This document shows positions 53,685 to 63,595 of a stretch of 64,000 bases of DNA, in pieces (position 1 is the stretch's first letter; each line of letters starts with the position of its first letter). The translations under genes were made by a program, and so were the position numbers. Location of the stretch: NCBI GenBank assembly GCA_944323625.1, contig CALUTD010000001.1, forward strand, positions 203,996 to 267,995, written 5' to 3'. This stretch comes from Candidatus Gastranaerophilales bacterium (lineage in GTDB: Bacteria; Cyanobacteriota; Vampirovibrionia; Gastranaerophilales; Gastranaerophilaceae). The notes below the pieces were generated by a model. The model did no database searches. It was not told where the DNA came from and saw nothing but the letters and a program-made list of their open reading frames with translations.

Positions 53685-54965
53685 TTGGGATTTTCTTTCA
53701 TTCATATTTCAGATATTCATTTGGGCAGACCGTTTTCGGGGTTATCTGAATACTCTTTTGATGAAAATATCCGAAATATATATAAAAACGCCGTTGAAAA
53801 ATCTTTTAATAATGCAATAAATGCTGCTATTGAAAAATCTGTTGATTTTGTTATTATCTCGGGTGATACTTTTGATTCAACTGAACATGACTTTTCCTCT
53901 AAATTAGTTCTTAAAGAAGCCTTAAATAAACTTGATTCAAATGGTATTAAAGTCTTTTTAATCTGCGGCAACCATGACCCTTTAAGTTCATATAACAAAA
54001 ACACTTTTAACTATGATGAAAATTCCGATATAAAAATTATAGGTCTTAATACGGATTATTGTACAAAACTGCCTGTATTGAATAAAAACGGACAAACTGA
54101 AGTTTTAATCCATGCTCTAAGTTTTAAAGACAAAATATTTAATGAAAATCCCATTAAATATTTTGAAAATTTAACAGAGGAAGAAAGAAAATATTTTAAT
54201 ATAGGTATATTGCACTGTGATTTAGACGGCGATAAAACAAGTATTTATGCGCCTTGCACACGAACTGAACTTGAAGATTTTAACTATGATTACTGGGCAT
54301 TAGGGCATATTCATATTCCTTCTAGAGATAACAGTAATATTGTATATCCGGGAACAATTCAGGGCAGGAATACAAAAGAAACGGGGCCGCACGGAATACG
54401 CTATATTCAGGTTGAGAATAAAAATATTATTCAAAATACTTTTATTGAAACTAATATTTTAAGATATGAAGATTTAAATATTGATGTTTCAACAGCAATT
54501 GATGACACGTCTTGTTGTCAGATGATTTTGGATTATATAAGTTCAATTATAACGGGGCAGACTTGTGAATTATACCTGTTAAAAATTAATCTCTCAGGTT
54601 GTATTAATTTCTATGATTGTATTAACGAAGATTTCTTTAAAAATGTTTCGGAAAGAATAAATTTAGAGTTTAATCAAAAAGTACATGTTTCTGAATTTAA
54701 CAATTTGTTGATTCCGGTTGCGGATAAAGAACTGTTAAAAAATGATGACGGCATCTCAGGCGAATTATATAGAGCCTCAGAAAACAGTGATTTACTAAAT
54801 GATACTTTTGAAGAAGTTATTTCTCAGCTTCAAAAAGTTATTAAAAACTGCTGCTTTAGTCAGGACGAGTATGATACATTTAAAATAAAATTAATAAACA
54901 ATGTAAAAGAAGAATGTTTGAATCTGTGTGCTAAACTGTATTCAGGCGGAAATAAAGAGGAATAA
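53685..54965 (+). CDS. SbcD/YhaO-like DNA exonuclease subunit
   Basis: 426 residues from a TTG with AGGGGTG five bases upstream. Metallophosphatase motifs: HISDIHLG (Asp10, His12), SGDTFD, CGNHDPL, GILHCDLDG and ALGHIHIP. This is the Mre11/SbcD nuclease core followed by a capping domain. Its partner ATPase overlaps the stop codon. Acts on DNA ends and hairpins. The pair resembles B. subtilis YhaO/YhaN more than E. coli SbcCD. Confidence 0.92.
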   Translation: MGFSFIHISDIHLGRPFSGLSEYSFDENIRNIYKNAVEKSFNNAINAAIEKSVDFVIISGDTFDSTEHDFSSKLVLKEALNKLDSNGIKVFLICGNHDPLSSYNKNTFNYDENSDIKIIGLNTDYCTKLPVLNKNGQTEVLIHALSFKDKIFNENPIKYFENLTEEERKYFNIGILHCDLDGDKTSIYAPCTRTELEDFNYDYWALGHIHIPSRDNSNIVYPGTIQGRNTKETGPHGIRYIQVENKNIIQNTFIETNILRYEDLNIDVSTAIDDTSCCQMILDYISSIITGQTCELYLLKINLSGCINFYDCINEDFFKNVSERINLEFNQKVHVSEFNNLLIPVADKELLKNDDGISGELYRASENSDLLNDTFEEVISQLQKVIKNCCFSQDEYDTFKIKLINNVKEECLNLCAKLYSGGNKEE

Positions 54966-57655
54966 TGTCAAAGTTTATTATAGAAAATATACTTATAGAA
55001 AAAAGTTCAAGAGATATTAAAACTAATCAAAAATATGCGTTTTCAGACGGTATTAATATAATATCAGGCAGAAATGAAGCCGGTAAAAGCTCGTTAATGA
55101 GTTTTATTAACGATGGTTTTCAAAAAAAAGATAAAAATCCCTGCAAGGGAAAAATATTCTTTAAAATTGAGGATGAAAACTCAACAACTTCATACAGAGC
55201 CGATATTGATTTTTCAAAGAAAAAAGAAAAACGTATAATTATTTTTGATGAAAATAATCAGGATGTTTCTTCCTCTATTTTAGATAAACATATAGATTTA
55301 AAATATCTCAAACATGGTTTTATAATTAACCTTGATAATTTAATGAGTATTACGGATAAAGAGAATGAATCTCTTGCCAATATTATAAAAGACCCTTCCG
55401 GTAATGATTTAAATAATTATTTAAATATTATTAAAAATAATACAAAAAAAATATTCGGAAATAATAATGCGCTTGTAGGTGATACAAATAAAATTCTTTC
55501 TGAAATTAATTCTTTAAATTGTGAAATTTCAAGTTTAAGCGAAAAAGAAACTGAATATAATAATGCTTTAATTGAAATTAAAAATTTAAGCGAAAAATTA
55601 TCATTAATAAATAAACAGGAAGAATATTTAAATATTTTGGAAAATATAAAAAAGGAAACATCTGAGCTTGACCTGGCACTTGAGGGATACCAAAAAGAAA
55701 AGGTGAATTTTAATTCTAAGCTTTTTGAAAATCAAAAAAAATATATGGAATTAAATGATAAATTTGCACTTTATCCGGGAAATATTGAAGCCGTAAATAA
55801 TTTGAAAAAGAAAGAAGATGATTTAAATATTAAGATTGCGGATGGTATTAAACGTCTTAATATTGAATTTGCGCTAAATATGACGGAAAAAGAAATATTT
55901 GACTTTGTTGTTAACTATGAAAGTATAAAACAGATAAAAGATATTTCGGAAGAGATAAACAAAACTCAAAATGATATAAATAATACTAATTTAGCACTGA
56001 CAAATATAAAAGAAAAACTCAATCAATTAAAATCAGATTTAAATCGAAATGAATCAAGAATGGTATCAGAGGAAGAATTTTCTGAGTTGAAAAAACTTTA
56101 TAAGTTTTTTGATGAAGGTATAAAGTTTTATAATCATTTATTAAGTGAAATTTCTCAAAAAGATGATTCTGCAAAAAATAATGATAATTTAATGAAAAAA
56201 ATCAATTATATCTGTATTTTTATTTTGATTTTATCTTTAATTGCAGCAATTGTAAGTTTTTATTTGAACGGAATTATATCGGGAATAATTTTGCTTTGTG
56301 CAGCTGCTGTGACCGTTTACAGTACTGCTATTATTAAAAATTTTAATAAACAAGACGAAGAAAAAGAAAGATTGCTTCAACATAAAAATAGTATTATAAG
56401 TGAACTAAAAACAAAATTATCCCAGTATAATAATGAAAATCCTGATAATTACAATATAATAATTAAAGCCGAAAGCGAAAAACAAGAACTTTATAATAAA
56501 ATTCAAAATTATGAAAAAACTTTAGATGAAATTTTGAAAGTAAAAGATGAGATTGAACGTAATAATGAAAAATTTGATTTAAATATTAAAAATAATAATA
56601 TTTTGGAAAATAAAATTAACTCCTTACATAAGCAGATTGATGAAATTATAAAAAGAGATAATTCTGATTTTAAAATAAATTCTGCTGACTTTCCTCAAAT
56701 TGTCGAAATTATAACTTCAATTAAAAATAATTTACTTGAAAAATATAATTGTGAAAAAGAAATTAAAAAAACTGAAAATGATAATGAATTTATAAAAAAA
56801 GAACTGTCTGATTTTATTTCCGATAATTCAATCTTTATTCAATTATCAGAGATAACACAGGAAAATATAAAAAATCTTAAAGATTACAATAATCAAAATA
56901 ATGAAATAAAAAGGAAAATGGACATAAAAGAGGTTCAAATTGAGCAATTTAAAAACAGAATAAGTGAATATCAAAATAAATTACCCGAAATTCAAGAAGA
57001 TTTAAAATTAAGTTTAGAAGAAATACACCTGGAGAAAGAGAGAATTATTGAACAAAAAAAACAGGCCGAATATTCAAAATATACAATAGAAGCATTTGAA
57101 GGACTAGGAGAATTAAAACTGAAAAGGAATATAAAACTTGAAGAATTCAGAAAAAAAATTTTTGAACTTCTAAAAAACAAAATGATACTGGAATTAAGTG
57201 AAAAAGCAAAAAAGAATTTTGATAAAAATTTACCTGATTTAATTAATGCTCAAAAATTCCTATCTTTACTTACAGACGGAAAATATACAAAAATAAATTT
57301 AGATTCTCAGGAAATTCAAAATGAAGAAGGAACTGTTATAAAAAATTGGAATGAACTTTCAAGAGGAACTAAAGAACAACTTTATCTTGCATTAAGATTG
57401 GGTTATGCTTCCAATTATACAAAAGATAAAAATACGGGACTTGATAATCAAAGGGCTGCATTGCCTTTAATTATAGATGATGCATTTGTGAATTTTGATT
57501 TTGTACGGACTCAAAACGCATTAAAATGTTTGGAAGAATTTTCCAAAACTAATCAGGTTCTGTTTTTTACATGCCATTTAAATACTTCACAAGAGCATTG
57601 TAAAACTTTGAAGATTGCCGAAAATATTAATTTTATTGATATTTTGGCTCCTTAA
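54965..57655 (+). CDS. SbcC/YhaN-like coiled-coil ATPase
   Basis: 896 residues. Walker A GRNEAGKS at 35-42, long coiled coils (about 180-400 and 480-740), and the C-terminal half-site with LSRGTKEQLYLALRLGYA (signature) and LPLIIDDAFVNFD (Walker B, D-loop). Two hydrophobic segments at about 415-460 interrupt the coiled coil (ICIFILILSLIAAIVSF), a YhaN feature that suggests a membrane-tethered complex. Works with the nuclease encoded just upstream. Its end overlaps lepB by 23 bases on the opposite strand. Confidence 0.9.
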   Translation: MSKFIIENILIEKSSRDIKTNQKYAFSDGINIISGRNEAGKSSLMSFINDGFQKKDKNPCKGKIFFKIEDENSTTSYRADIDFSKKKEKRIIIFDENNQDVSSSILDKHIDLKYLKHGFIINLDNLMSITDKENESLANIIKDPSGNDLNNYLNIIKNNTKKIFGNNNALVGDTNKILSEINSLNCEISSLSEKETEYNNALIEIKNLSEKLSLINKQEEYLNILENIKKETSELDLALEGYQKEKVNFNSKLFENQKKYMELNDKFALYPGNIEAVNNLKKKEDDLNIKIADGIKRLNIEFALNMTEKEIFDFVVNYESIKQIKDISEEINKTQNDINNTNLALTNIKEKLNQLKSDLNRNESRMVSEEEFSELKKLYKFFDEGIKFYNHLLSEISQKDDSAKNNDNLMKKINYICIFILILSLIAAIVSFYLNGIISGIILLCAAAVTVYSTAIIKNFNKQDEEKERLLQHKNSIISELKTKLSQYNNENPDNYNIIIKAESEKQELYNKIQNYEKTLDEILKVKDEIERNNEKFDLNIKNNNILENKINSLHKQIDEIIKRDNSDFKINSADFPQIVEIITSIKNNLLEKYNCEKEIKKTENDNEFIKKELSDFISDNSIFIQLSEITQENIKNLKDYNNQNNEIKRKMDIKEVQIEQFKNRISEYQNKLPEIQEDLKLSLEEIHLEKERIIEQKKQAEYSKYTIEAFEGLGELKLKRNIKLEEFRKKIFELLKNKMILELSEKAKKNFDKNLPDLINAQKFLSLLTDGKYTKINLDSQEIQNEEGTVIKNWNELSRGTKEQLYLALRLGYASNYTKDKNTGLDNQRAALPLIIDDAFVNFDFVRTQNALKCLEEFSKTNQVLFFTCHLNTSQEHCKTLKIAENINFIDILAP

Positions 57656-58259
57656 AAACTCTCCAAAAAAGAAGCTGCGCTTTACCTATAAATCTATCTT
57701 TTGTTAAAACACCCCAATATCTTGAATCGGCAGAATGACCCCTGTTATCGCCCATCATAAAGTATTCGTTTTCTTTTAGAACCAATGGTCCGCAGTTCAT
57801 AGCCGGTGTACATACGGGATATTCATATTTATCTTTAATATAAGGCTCATCAAGTATTTCATCATTAATATATACATCTGTTGAACCGTCGAAATTTTGA
57901 ATTATTTCTATTTTATCTCCCGGAACGCCAATAACTCTCTTAATATATGCAATATCTTTGCAGAAAAAACCGGTAAGTCTTGAAAATAAAGCTATAGGAT
58001 TATATTTTAGCTTTGTTTCAGGAGGATAGAAAACCATAACATCTCCACGCTTAGGAGAAGTGAAAAACCTTGAAACTCTTTCAACAAAAATCCTATCGCC
58101 TTCCACTAATGTAGGCTTCATAGAGGCTGAAGGTATCCATCTTATCTCACCTATAAAAAACCTTATTAAAATTATTGCAACAATAACAAATACAACTGTT
58201 TCAACAGTTTCTTTCATAAATGCTTTAAATTTGGATTTTTTTTCTTCCTGCTTATCCAC
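57633..58259 (-). CDS. lepB: Signal peptidase I
   Basis: 208 residues. One membrane helix (VVFVIVAIILIRFFIG), then the catalytic Ser46 in PSASMKPTL, Lys107 in AYIKRVIGVPGD, and GDNRGHSADSRYWG. It removes signal peptides outside the membrane. The start codon overlaps the upstream polyprenyl synthase gene by 8 bases. Confidence 0.96.
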   Translation of the reverse strand: MDKQEEKKSKFKAFMKETVETVVFVIVAIILIRFFIGEIRWIPSASMKPTLVEGDRIFVERVSRFFTSPKRGDVMVFYPPETKLKYNPIALFSRLTGFFCKDIAYIKRVIGVPGDKIEIIQNFDGSTDVYINDEILDEPYIKDKYEYPVCTPAMNCGPLVLKENEYFMMGDNRGHSADSRYWGVLTKDRFIGKAQLLFWRVFKEPKYQ

Positions 58260-59163
58260 TGATTCCTGCCTTATATAAATTTTGTGTTATAGTAACTATT
58301 TTCTTTTTATATTCATTTTCTTCTACGAAATCTATTGATTCAATTGCCCTGTCTGCGTATTCTTTTATTAAATTTACCGTTCTTTGTACGTATTTTTTAT
58401 CGGCTTGAATTAATTTTATAATATCAAGTTCATTAAGTTCCTCAAGATTTTTTACATCTTCGCTTAAATATAAAACAGGTGCAGTATAAATACCGTTATG
58501 AATATCACTCATAATGGGTTTTGTTTTGTCGGTTTCCAAAATATTTAATAAATCATCTTTTATTTGAAAAGCAATACCGAAATTTTTTGCAAAAGAGTTT
58601 ATTCTTTCAACCTCTTTTATATTTTTAATCTTACACAAAGAATCAAGAGGCGCTTTGAACAATTCCGCTGTTTTTCTTTCTGATTTTTTAATATATTCCT
58701 CCATTGAAGGAAGTTTTCCTATTGTAAAATTTTGGTTAATCTCACCTTTACACATCTCATGTATTGCATCAGAAAAGATTTTTACAGCATCTAAATTCTG
58801 ACAGTTAACTAAATGTTTAAGTGCAATTGCAAGAAGTATATCACCCGCCAGTACGCTTAACCCATTGCCAAGTTTATAATTTAAAGATATTTTACCTCTT
58901 CTAGTATCGGCATTATCAATAATATCATCATGAACCAAAGTAGAATTATGAACAAGTTCAACTGCACAAGCAAGCGAATATATTTTTTCATCAACTTCAA
59001 TACTCATAGCCTTAGAAAATAAAAATACAAAAGCCGGCCTAAGTCTTTTTGATTTTGCTTTTAAATAATCACTTATATCATCTGCAATCTGATTTTTGTT
59101 ATCAATCAAACTATCAAGTATATGTTTATCAAGATTATTGAGTTCTTTTTCTATAATTTGCAA
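58252..59163 (-). CDS. Polyprenyl diphosphate synthase
   Basis: 303 residues. First Asp-rich motif LVHDDIIDNADTRRG, second motif QIKDDLLNI, plus KSKRLRPAFVFL at the N-terminus. It extends isoprenyl diphosphates from isopentenyl diphosphate. The DDxxD context and length fit a long-chain (octaprenyl or heptaprenyl component II-like) enzyme; the exact chain length cannot be read. Upstream of lepB in a two-gene operon. Confidence 0.9.
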   Translation of the reverse strand: MQIIEKELNNLDKHILDSLIDNKNQIADDISDYLKAKSKRLRPAFVFLFSKAMSIEVDEKIYSLACAVELVHNSTLVHDDIIDNADTRRGKISLNYKLGNGLSVLAGDILLAIALKHLVNCQNLDAVKIFSDAIHEMCKGEINQNFTIGKLPSMEEYIKKSERKTAELFKAPLDSLCKIKNIKEVERINSFAKNFGIAFQIKDDLLNILETDKTKPIMSDIHNGIYTAPVLYLSEDVKNLEELNELDIIKLIQADKKYVQRTVNLIKEYADRAIESIDFVEENEYKKKIVTITQNLYKAGISG

Positions 59164-59256
59164 AATATTAATCCTTTTTATTATTTTATTATAAAACAGA
59201 AAATCAAAATAACAAAAATTTTTTTGTTTGTTTTTTTATAAGATAGAGGAATAAAT

Positions 59257-59622
59257 ATGAATATCATAAATAGTTTTCAAGATAAAGAAAGTATACCAAT
59301 AAATAATCAAACAAAAACTGAAAAACTTAAGTCTATGACAAAACCTACTGAAGAAAAAAAAGATATACTTGACATATTTAGCGAAAAAGTTATTAACCCT
59401 AAAGATATAAATGACAAAGTTGAAGTACCGCGCTCAATTTTTAAAGGATATTTGTGTTTTACAACAGGTGCTTCTATGACATTAATAGGGTCATTGATAA
59501 AAAACAAAACAGTAAATAAAACGGCAACTATAATTGGAAGTTTGTTTTCAATAGCAGGTACTTATAACTTTGTAAAACCTTTTTTGATTAAAGAAAAAAC
59601 ATTGACTAAAACCGAAAAATAA
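59257..59622 (+). CDS. Small membrane-associated hypothetical protein
   Basis: 121 residues. AGAGG eight bases before the ATG. A polar, Lys/Thr-rich first half and two hydrophobic segments (GYLCFTTGASMTLIGSLI, TIIGSLFSIAGTYNFV). No known family. It is the first of two small plus-strand membrane genes before tRNA-Gly. Confidence 0.55.
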   Translation: MNIINSFQDKESIPINNQTKTEKLKSMTKPTEEKKDILDIFSEKVINPKDINDKVEVPRSIFKGYLCFTTGASMTLIGSLIKNKTVNKTATIIGSLFSIAGTYNFVKPFLIKEKTLTKTEK

Positions 59623-59655
59623 TATATCTTATTCTCATAGAGAGAGGTTAGTATT

Positions 59656-59868
59656 ATGCAAAAGGTTGTTTATTTTATTATATTCTTGTTATTGGTGTAT
59701 GTAGCGTATCAGGCAAAATGGTTCGATGGTGCAATAGAGTATTTTACCGAACTGTCAAAACAACAAGCTCAAAATACAGTAATATATGATGAATACGGTA
59801 ATGAAACAATAATTGAACATAAAAGTATTATAGATCGTTTAAAAGATATGCGAGAAAGTACAAAATAA
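59656..59868 (+). CDS. Small membrane-anchored hypothetical protein
   Basis: 70 residues. GAGAGG nine bases before the ATG. One N-terminal helix (VVYFIIFLLLVYVAYQA) and a soluble charged tail with YDEYGNETIIEHKS and a short helix. No known family. May be cotranscribed with the preceding gene. Confidence 0.55.
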   Translation: MQKVVYFIIFLLLVYVAYQAKWFDGAIEYFTELSKQQAQNTVIYDEYGNETIIEHKSIIDRLKDMRESTK

Positions 59869-59916
59869 CTACTTGAAAAAAAAGTTTCTCTATGTATAAT
59901 AAAATACATAAGAAAT

Positions 59917-59988
59917 GCGAGAGTAATTCAGTGGTAGAATGCTTCCTTGCCAAGGAAGATGTCGCGAGTTCGAGCCTCGTCTCTCGCT
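59917..59988 (+). tRNA. tRNA-Gly (anticodon GCC)
   Basis: Acceptor GCGAGAG pairs with CTCTCGC. Anticodon arm CTTCC-TTGCCAA-GGAAG gives GCC. The T arm contains GTTCGAGCC. The discriminator is T and CCA is not encoded. TATAAT at 59895-59900 is a good promoter, and a strong terminator follows. Confidence 0.95.
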
Positions 59989-59991
59989 AAT

Positions 59992-60021
59992 AAAAAAGAG
60001 TCACTTTCGTGACTCTTTTTT
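59992..60021 (+). terminator. Terminator of tRNA-Gly
   Basis: AAAAAGAGTCAC-TTTC-GTGACTCTTTTT, a fully paired stem with a 4-base loop and a T run four bases after the tRNA. Confidence 0.9.
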
Positions 60022-60035
60022 ATTAGCTTGATGAT

Positions 60036-60150
60036 AGTGGCGAGAAACGCTTTTTGTAAGTTGCATGAGTGAGCTGCGGCTGGAGTGCTTTTGTTGAAAG
60101 GGCTGTAAGTCCTGAAAACAAAACACGGAATTGCCGGCAAAATCCATATA
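60036..60150. repeat. Structured dispersed element, copy 4 (after tRNA-Gly)
   Basis: Begins GGCGAGAA like copy 5. TTTTGTT (60089-60095) pairs with AACAAAA (60117-60123). Inside is GGGCT-GTA-AGTCC, followed by CTGAAAA. The corresponding stem in copy 5 is TTTTCTT/AAGAAAA, so a C-G pair has become a G-C pair. A GC-rich island in AT-rich surroundings. Confidence 0.55.
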
Positions 60151-60222
60151 TAATAAGTTCAAATATTTGTTAAGGTACATAAACAGTCTTTAATATAAAT
60201 TATATTATTTGCAGTATTTATG

Positions 60223-60246
60223 CAGTATATAAAATATGATATACTG
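60223..60246. promoter_or_regulatory. Inverted repeat upstream of the lipoprotein gene
   Basis: CAGTATAT (60223-60230) and ATATACTG (60239-60246) form eight perfect pairs with an 8-base spacer, about 60 bases before the gene. The spacing suits a dimeric repressor, but no regulator is identified. Confidence 0.4.
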
Positions 60247-60304
60247 TACAAATACAATAAATTTTTTATAGAATTATTTATTATATTTGGAGAAAACAGA
60301 AAAG

Positions 60305-61315
60305 ATGAGAAGTAAAGAGATATTAAAAAAGTCATTTTGTTTAGCTGCAATAATGGTAATTCCGGTTGTACTTTCGGGGTGTATAAATATGCAATGGCAG
60401 CCTTTTCAACAAGGAACAAGCAAAACTGATAATAATACAAAATCTGAACGACCAAAAAGACAGCTGCCTCCACGGCCTAAAATAAAAGAACATTATAACA
60501 GTGTTTTAGAATACTGGCAGGATATGAAAAAAGTACAACTTAGCAATGATTCTTATTCCCTAAAAGGAAACTTGTTAGTTGAATTTGTAGGCAATTCAAA
60601 ATTTGTTGCACATCAACAAGATAAAGATTATTTAGTTGAATTATTGGATTTTCAACTTTCTCCCAAAATGAGTTCGTTTTTTAATTTTTTTAATACTGAT
60701 TCTACATCAAATAAGATGAACGATATATTAAAAGAAACGATAAAATCTATTCCTAAAAAAACTTTATATATAGGAGGAGAAACATATCATTACGGATTTG
60801 AAGGCAATTCAAATATAGCAGTAAAAGCACCGTTAACAATAAAGTCCCGAGATTCAAAAACGTCAAAATCTTTTTCTTCAGGTGCTACTGCAGATAGCAG
60901 TTCCTTGCCAATAATATTTGATTGGTACAGTAATTTGTATAATCCAAAATCAAAACCTGTATTTACTATGGAAAATGCAATTTATAACGGATTTAAATGC
61001 AGATTAATCAATTTTGAAACAATAAATGATGTGCAAAAACACGGTTCTAAAACACTTACAAATAAATATGTAACTGAAGCATGTATTAGTGATGAATACG
61101 GTATTGCGGTATATGCAAATTCTACAATGTACACTGAAAAAATCGACGGCAGTTTTGATAATATGTCTATTATAGATGTTAACGTCAGTAAAATAAAAAC
61201 AAACTCTGTAGATGAGTCAATATTAAGTTTAGATAATCTGCCAAAAAGAATTATTGATAAAAATGATAATATTTCTTTGGAAGAATTTAATAAACTTATA
61301 AAAGTTAAAAATTAA
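60305..61315 (+). CDS. Lipoprotein of unknown function
   Basis: 336 residues from MRSKEILKK; a TTG six codons upstream is the alternative. Signal peptide with lipobox VVLSGC, so acylated at about Cys22. A Pro/Lys-rich linker (RPKRQLPPRPKIKEHY) is followed by a beta-rich globular domain (about 60-330) with DYLVELLDFQLSP and YIGGETYHYGFEG. The domain looks like an outer-membrane-associated LolA-type fold, but this is a guess. Single gene with its own terminator. Confidence 0.7.
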   Translation: MRSKEILKKSFCLAAIMVIPVVLSGCINMQWQPFQQGTSKTDNNTKSERPKRQLPPRPKIKEHYNSVLEYWQDMKKVQLSNDSYSLKGNLLVEFVGNSKFVAHQQDKDYLVELLDFQLSPKMSSFFNFFNTDSTSNKMNDILKETIKSIPKKTLYIGGETYHYGFEGNSNIAVKAPLTIKSRDSKTSKSFSSGATADSSSLPIIFDWYSNLYNPKSKPVFTMENAIYNGFKCRLINFETINDVQKHGSKTLTNKYVTEACISDEYGIAVYANSTMYTEKIDGSFDNMSIIDVNVSKIKTNSVDESILSLDNLPKRIIDKNDNISLEEFNKLIKVKN

Positions 61316-61321
61316 TAAAAT

Positions 61322-61356
61322 AAAAACGGACAGTTTTTATTTCTGTCCGTTTTTTC
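61322..61356. terminator. Bidirectional terminator
   Basis: AAAAACGGACAG pairs with CTGTCCGTTTTT around a T-rich loop. It lies between the converging lipoprotein and glyS genes with A and T runs on both sides. Confidence 0.85.
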
Positions 61357-61357
61357 T

Positions 61358-63385
61358 TTAAAAAACAATTTTACTAAAATCTGCAATCTTATCAAATTTT
61401 TGTTTTGTTAAATTTAAAAGATTTATTCTATTTTGTTTTATTTTTTCATCATTGTCCATAACAAGTACTTTATCGAAGAATTCAGTTATACAAGAAATCA
61501 AATTCCCCAATTCATTCTCAAGCTGTAAATATGAAAGTTCATTTTCTTTAATATTTTTTACTAAGGAATAAAGATTTTTTTCTTCTTCAAATTTGAATAA
61601 ATCGGGATTTATTGATGAAAAATCTTTTTCATTCTTTATTATTCTTATAATTCTGTTTATTGCTTCGTGGAACTTTGAATAGCTTTCTTTTTTAACTAAA
61701 TCCGAAACTATATTTAATCTGTCAATAAAATCCTTTAAATTTCCAAGTACGTCTTTATTTGATATACATGCTTCCAAAACATCATGTTTATAGTTATCTG
61801 ACAGAAAAACAATTAATCTTTGTTCAAAGAAATCTTTTATTGTATTGAATAATTTTGTTTCATCATCAATTTTAACCGGCATTAAACTTATAGATTGTTT
61901 AATCAATTCGGAGATATTAATATTCAATCCTGTTTGAAGTATTGTTTTTAATATTCCCAAGGTTGCACGTCTAACACCTAATGGGTCATTTGAGCCTGAT
62001 ATTTTTCTGCCGTCTGCAAATACTGTTACAATTGTATCAATTTTATCGGCGATTCCGACAATTTGCCCTTCAATACCTTCTGCAATATCAGAATCTGCAT
62101 TTAAAGGAAGATAATGTTCATAAATACCTTTTGCTACTTTTTCCGATTCTCCTGATCTTAATGCATAATCGCTTCCTATATATCCTTGAAGTTCCGTAAA
62201 CTCAAATACAAGCTTTGTTACTAAATCCGCTTTACATAAAAGTGCTGTTCTTTCAATTGAATCGAAAGGAATATTAAGTTTTTCCGATATATTTTTTGAG
62301 AGTTTTATTATTCTTTGAGTTTTATCATAAACAGAGCCAAATCCTTTTTGGAATGTAACTCCCTTTAAATCTTCAACATAGTCTATGAGCGGTTTTTGAG
62401 TATCTTCCCAAACAAAGAATACGGCATCCTCTAATCTTGCTCTTACAACTCTTTCATTACCGGCTCTAATATTATCAAAAGTATTACCCACATAATTACT
62501 TATAGTAATAAATTTGTTTAAAAGTTTGCCGTCTTTATAAAGCGGGAAATATCTTTGATGAACGGCCATAACAGTTACAGTAACTTTTTCAGGAATATCA
62601 AGATATTTTTCTTCAAATGAACATATTACAGGAACAGGCCATTCGGTTATAAATGTAACTTCATCTAATAGAGATTCATCAATTGCTATTTCTGCCCCTA
62701 TTTCTGCTGCTTTTTCTTTTGCGAGTTTAACAATGGTCTGTTTTCTTTTTTCAACATCCGCAATTACGTTCGCGGATTCTAATGTTTTAAGATAAGAATC
62801 AGGATTATCAATTTTAACTTGTGTTTTAGAAAATCTATGTCCGCGTGAAATATTTGAAGCTTTTACATTAGCAACAGAAAATTCAACAATTTCATTATTA
62901 AAAAGAGAAACAATCCATCTTATCGGACGTTGAAATTTAATATCCAAATCTGCCCATCTCATAAAATGAGTACCTTTTAATTTTAAAATTATTTCGGGTG
63001 CAATATTTTGTAAAATTTCTTTAGTTGTTTTTCCTTTTTGTTCTACCTTGGCCCAAACATAATTATCCTGTTTATACAATTTATCAGGGGATATATTATT
63101 TTTAGCAGCAAAACCTATTGCCGCTTTTGTTAAATTTCCATTTTCATCATAAGCAATATTTGAAATAGGACCTTTTATTGTTTTAAGAATATCTTCTTGC
63201 TTCAAAGGAAGACCTTCTATTATAACGGCAAGTCTTCTTGGTGTGGCATAAACATTTATAGCTTCAAATTTTATCTCATTTTCTTTCAATTCTTTTGTAA
63301 ATTCGGCTTTTAACTGCTCCATTGCTGATGGTATAAACTTATAGGCAAGTTCTTCCGTTCCTATTTCCAATAAATATTTATTCAT
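61358..63385 (-). CDS. glyS: Glycyl-tRNA synthetase beta subunit
   Basis: 675 residues, usual length. MNKYLLEIGTEELAYKFIPSAM, AINVYATPRRLAV, KGPISNIA and GTHFMRW near the start, YFPLYKDGKLLNKFITISN in the middle, and a C-terminal anticodon-binding part (RRATLGILKTIL, RLNIVSDLV). It pairs with the alpha subunit GlyQ, which is not adjacent in this window; in many bacteria glyQ directly precedes glyS. tRNA-Asp lies upstream in divergent orientation. Confidence 0.96.
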   Translation of the reverse strand: MNKYLLEIGTEELAYKFIPSAMEQLKAEFTKELKENEIKFEAINVYATPRRLAVIIEGLPLKQEDILKTIKGPISNIAYDENGNLTKAAIGFAAKNNISPDKLYKQDNYVWAKVEQKGKTTKEILQNIAPEIILKLKGTHFMRWADLDIKFQRPIRWIVSLFNNEIVEFSVANVKASNISRGHRFSKTQVKIDNPDSYLKTLESANVIADVEKRKQTIVKLAKEKAAEIGAEIAIDESLLDEVTFITEWPVPVICSFEEKYLDIPEKVTVTVMAVHQRYFPLYKDGKLLNKFITISNYVGNTFDNIRAGNERVVRARLEDAVFFVWEDTQKPLIDYVEDLKGVTFQKGFGSVYDKTQRIIKLSKNISEKLNIPFDSIERTALLCKADLVTKLVFEFTELQGYIGSDYALRSGESEKVAKGIYEHYLPLNADSDIAEGIEGQIVGIADKIDTIVTVFADGRKISGSNDPLGVRRATLGILKTILQTGLNINISELIKQSISLMPVKIDDETKLFNTIKDFFEQRLIVFLSDNYKHDVLEACISNKDVLGNLKDFIDRLNIVSDLVKKESYSKFHEAINRIIRIIKNEKDFSSINPDLFKFEEEKNLYSLVKNIKENELSYLQLENELGNLISCITEFFDKVLVMDNDEKIKQNRINLLNLTKQKFDKIADFSKIVF

Positions 63386-63502
63386 AATATCCTCTGATTC
63401 CTAATAATTATAAGTAAATTATATTGCAAAAATATAATTAGTAAAATATTGTTGATAAAAGATATTGCAATTTTTTTTTGTTCTGATTATAATAAATGCC
63501 AG

Positions 63503-63567
63503 TGGGATCGTAGCCCCAGTGAGCTAGAAAGCGAACGGTATATATATTTGATACCAAACTGAGCTAC
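63503..63567. repeat. Direct and inverted partial copies of the tRNA-Asp 5' end
   Basis: TGGGATCGTAGC (63502-63513) repeats the first 11 bases of the tRNA. ACCAAACTGAGCTAC (63553-63567) is the exact reverse complement of tRNA bases 63602-63616. The segment can fold on itself (GTAGC/GCTAC, GGTAT/ATACC) or pair with the D-arm of the tRNA. Confidence 0.65.
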
Positions 63568-63595
63568 AGTCTAAATTGAAAACTAAATAACAAAT

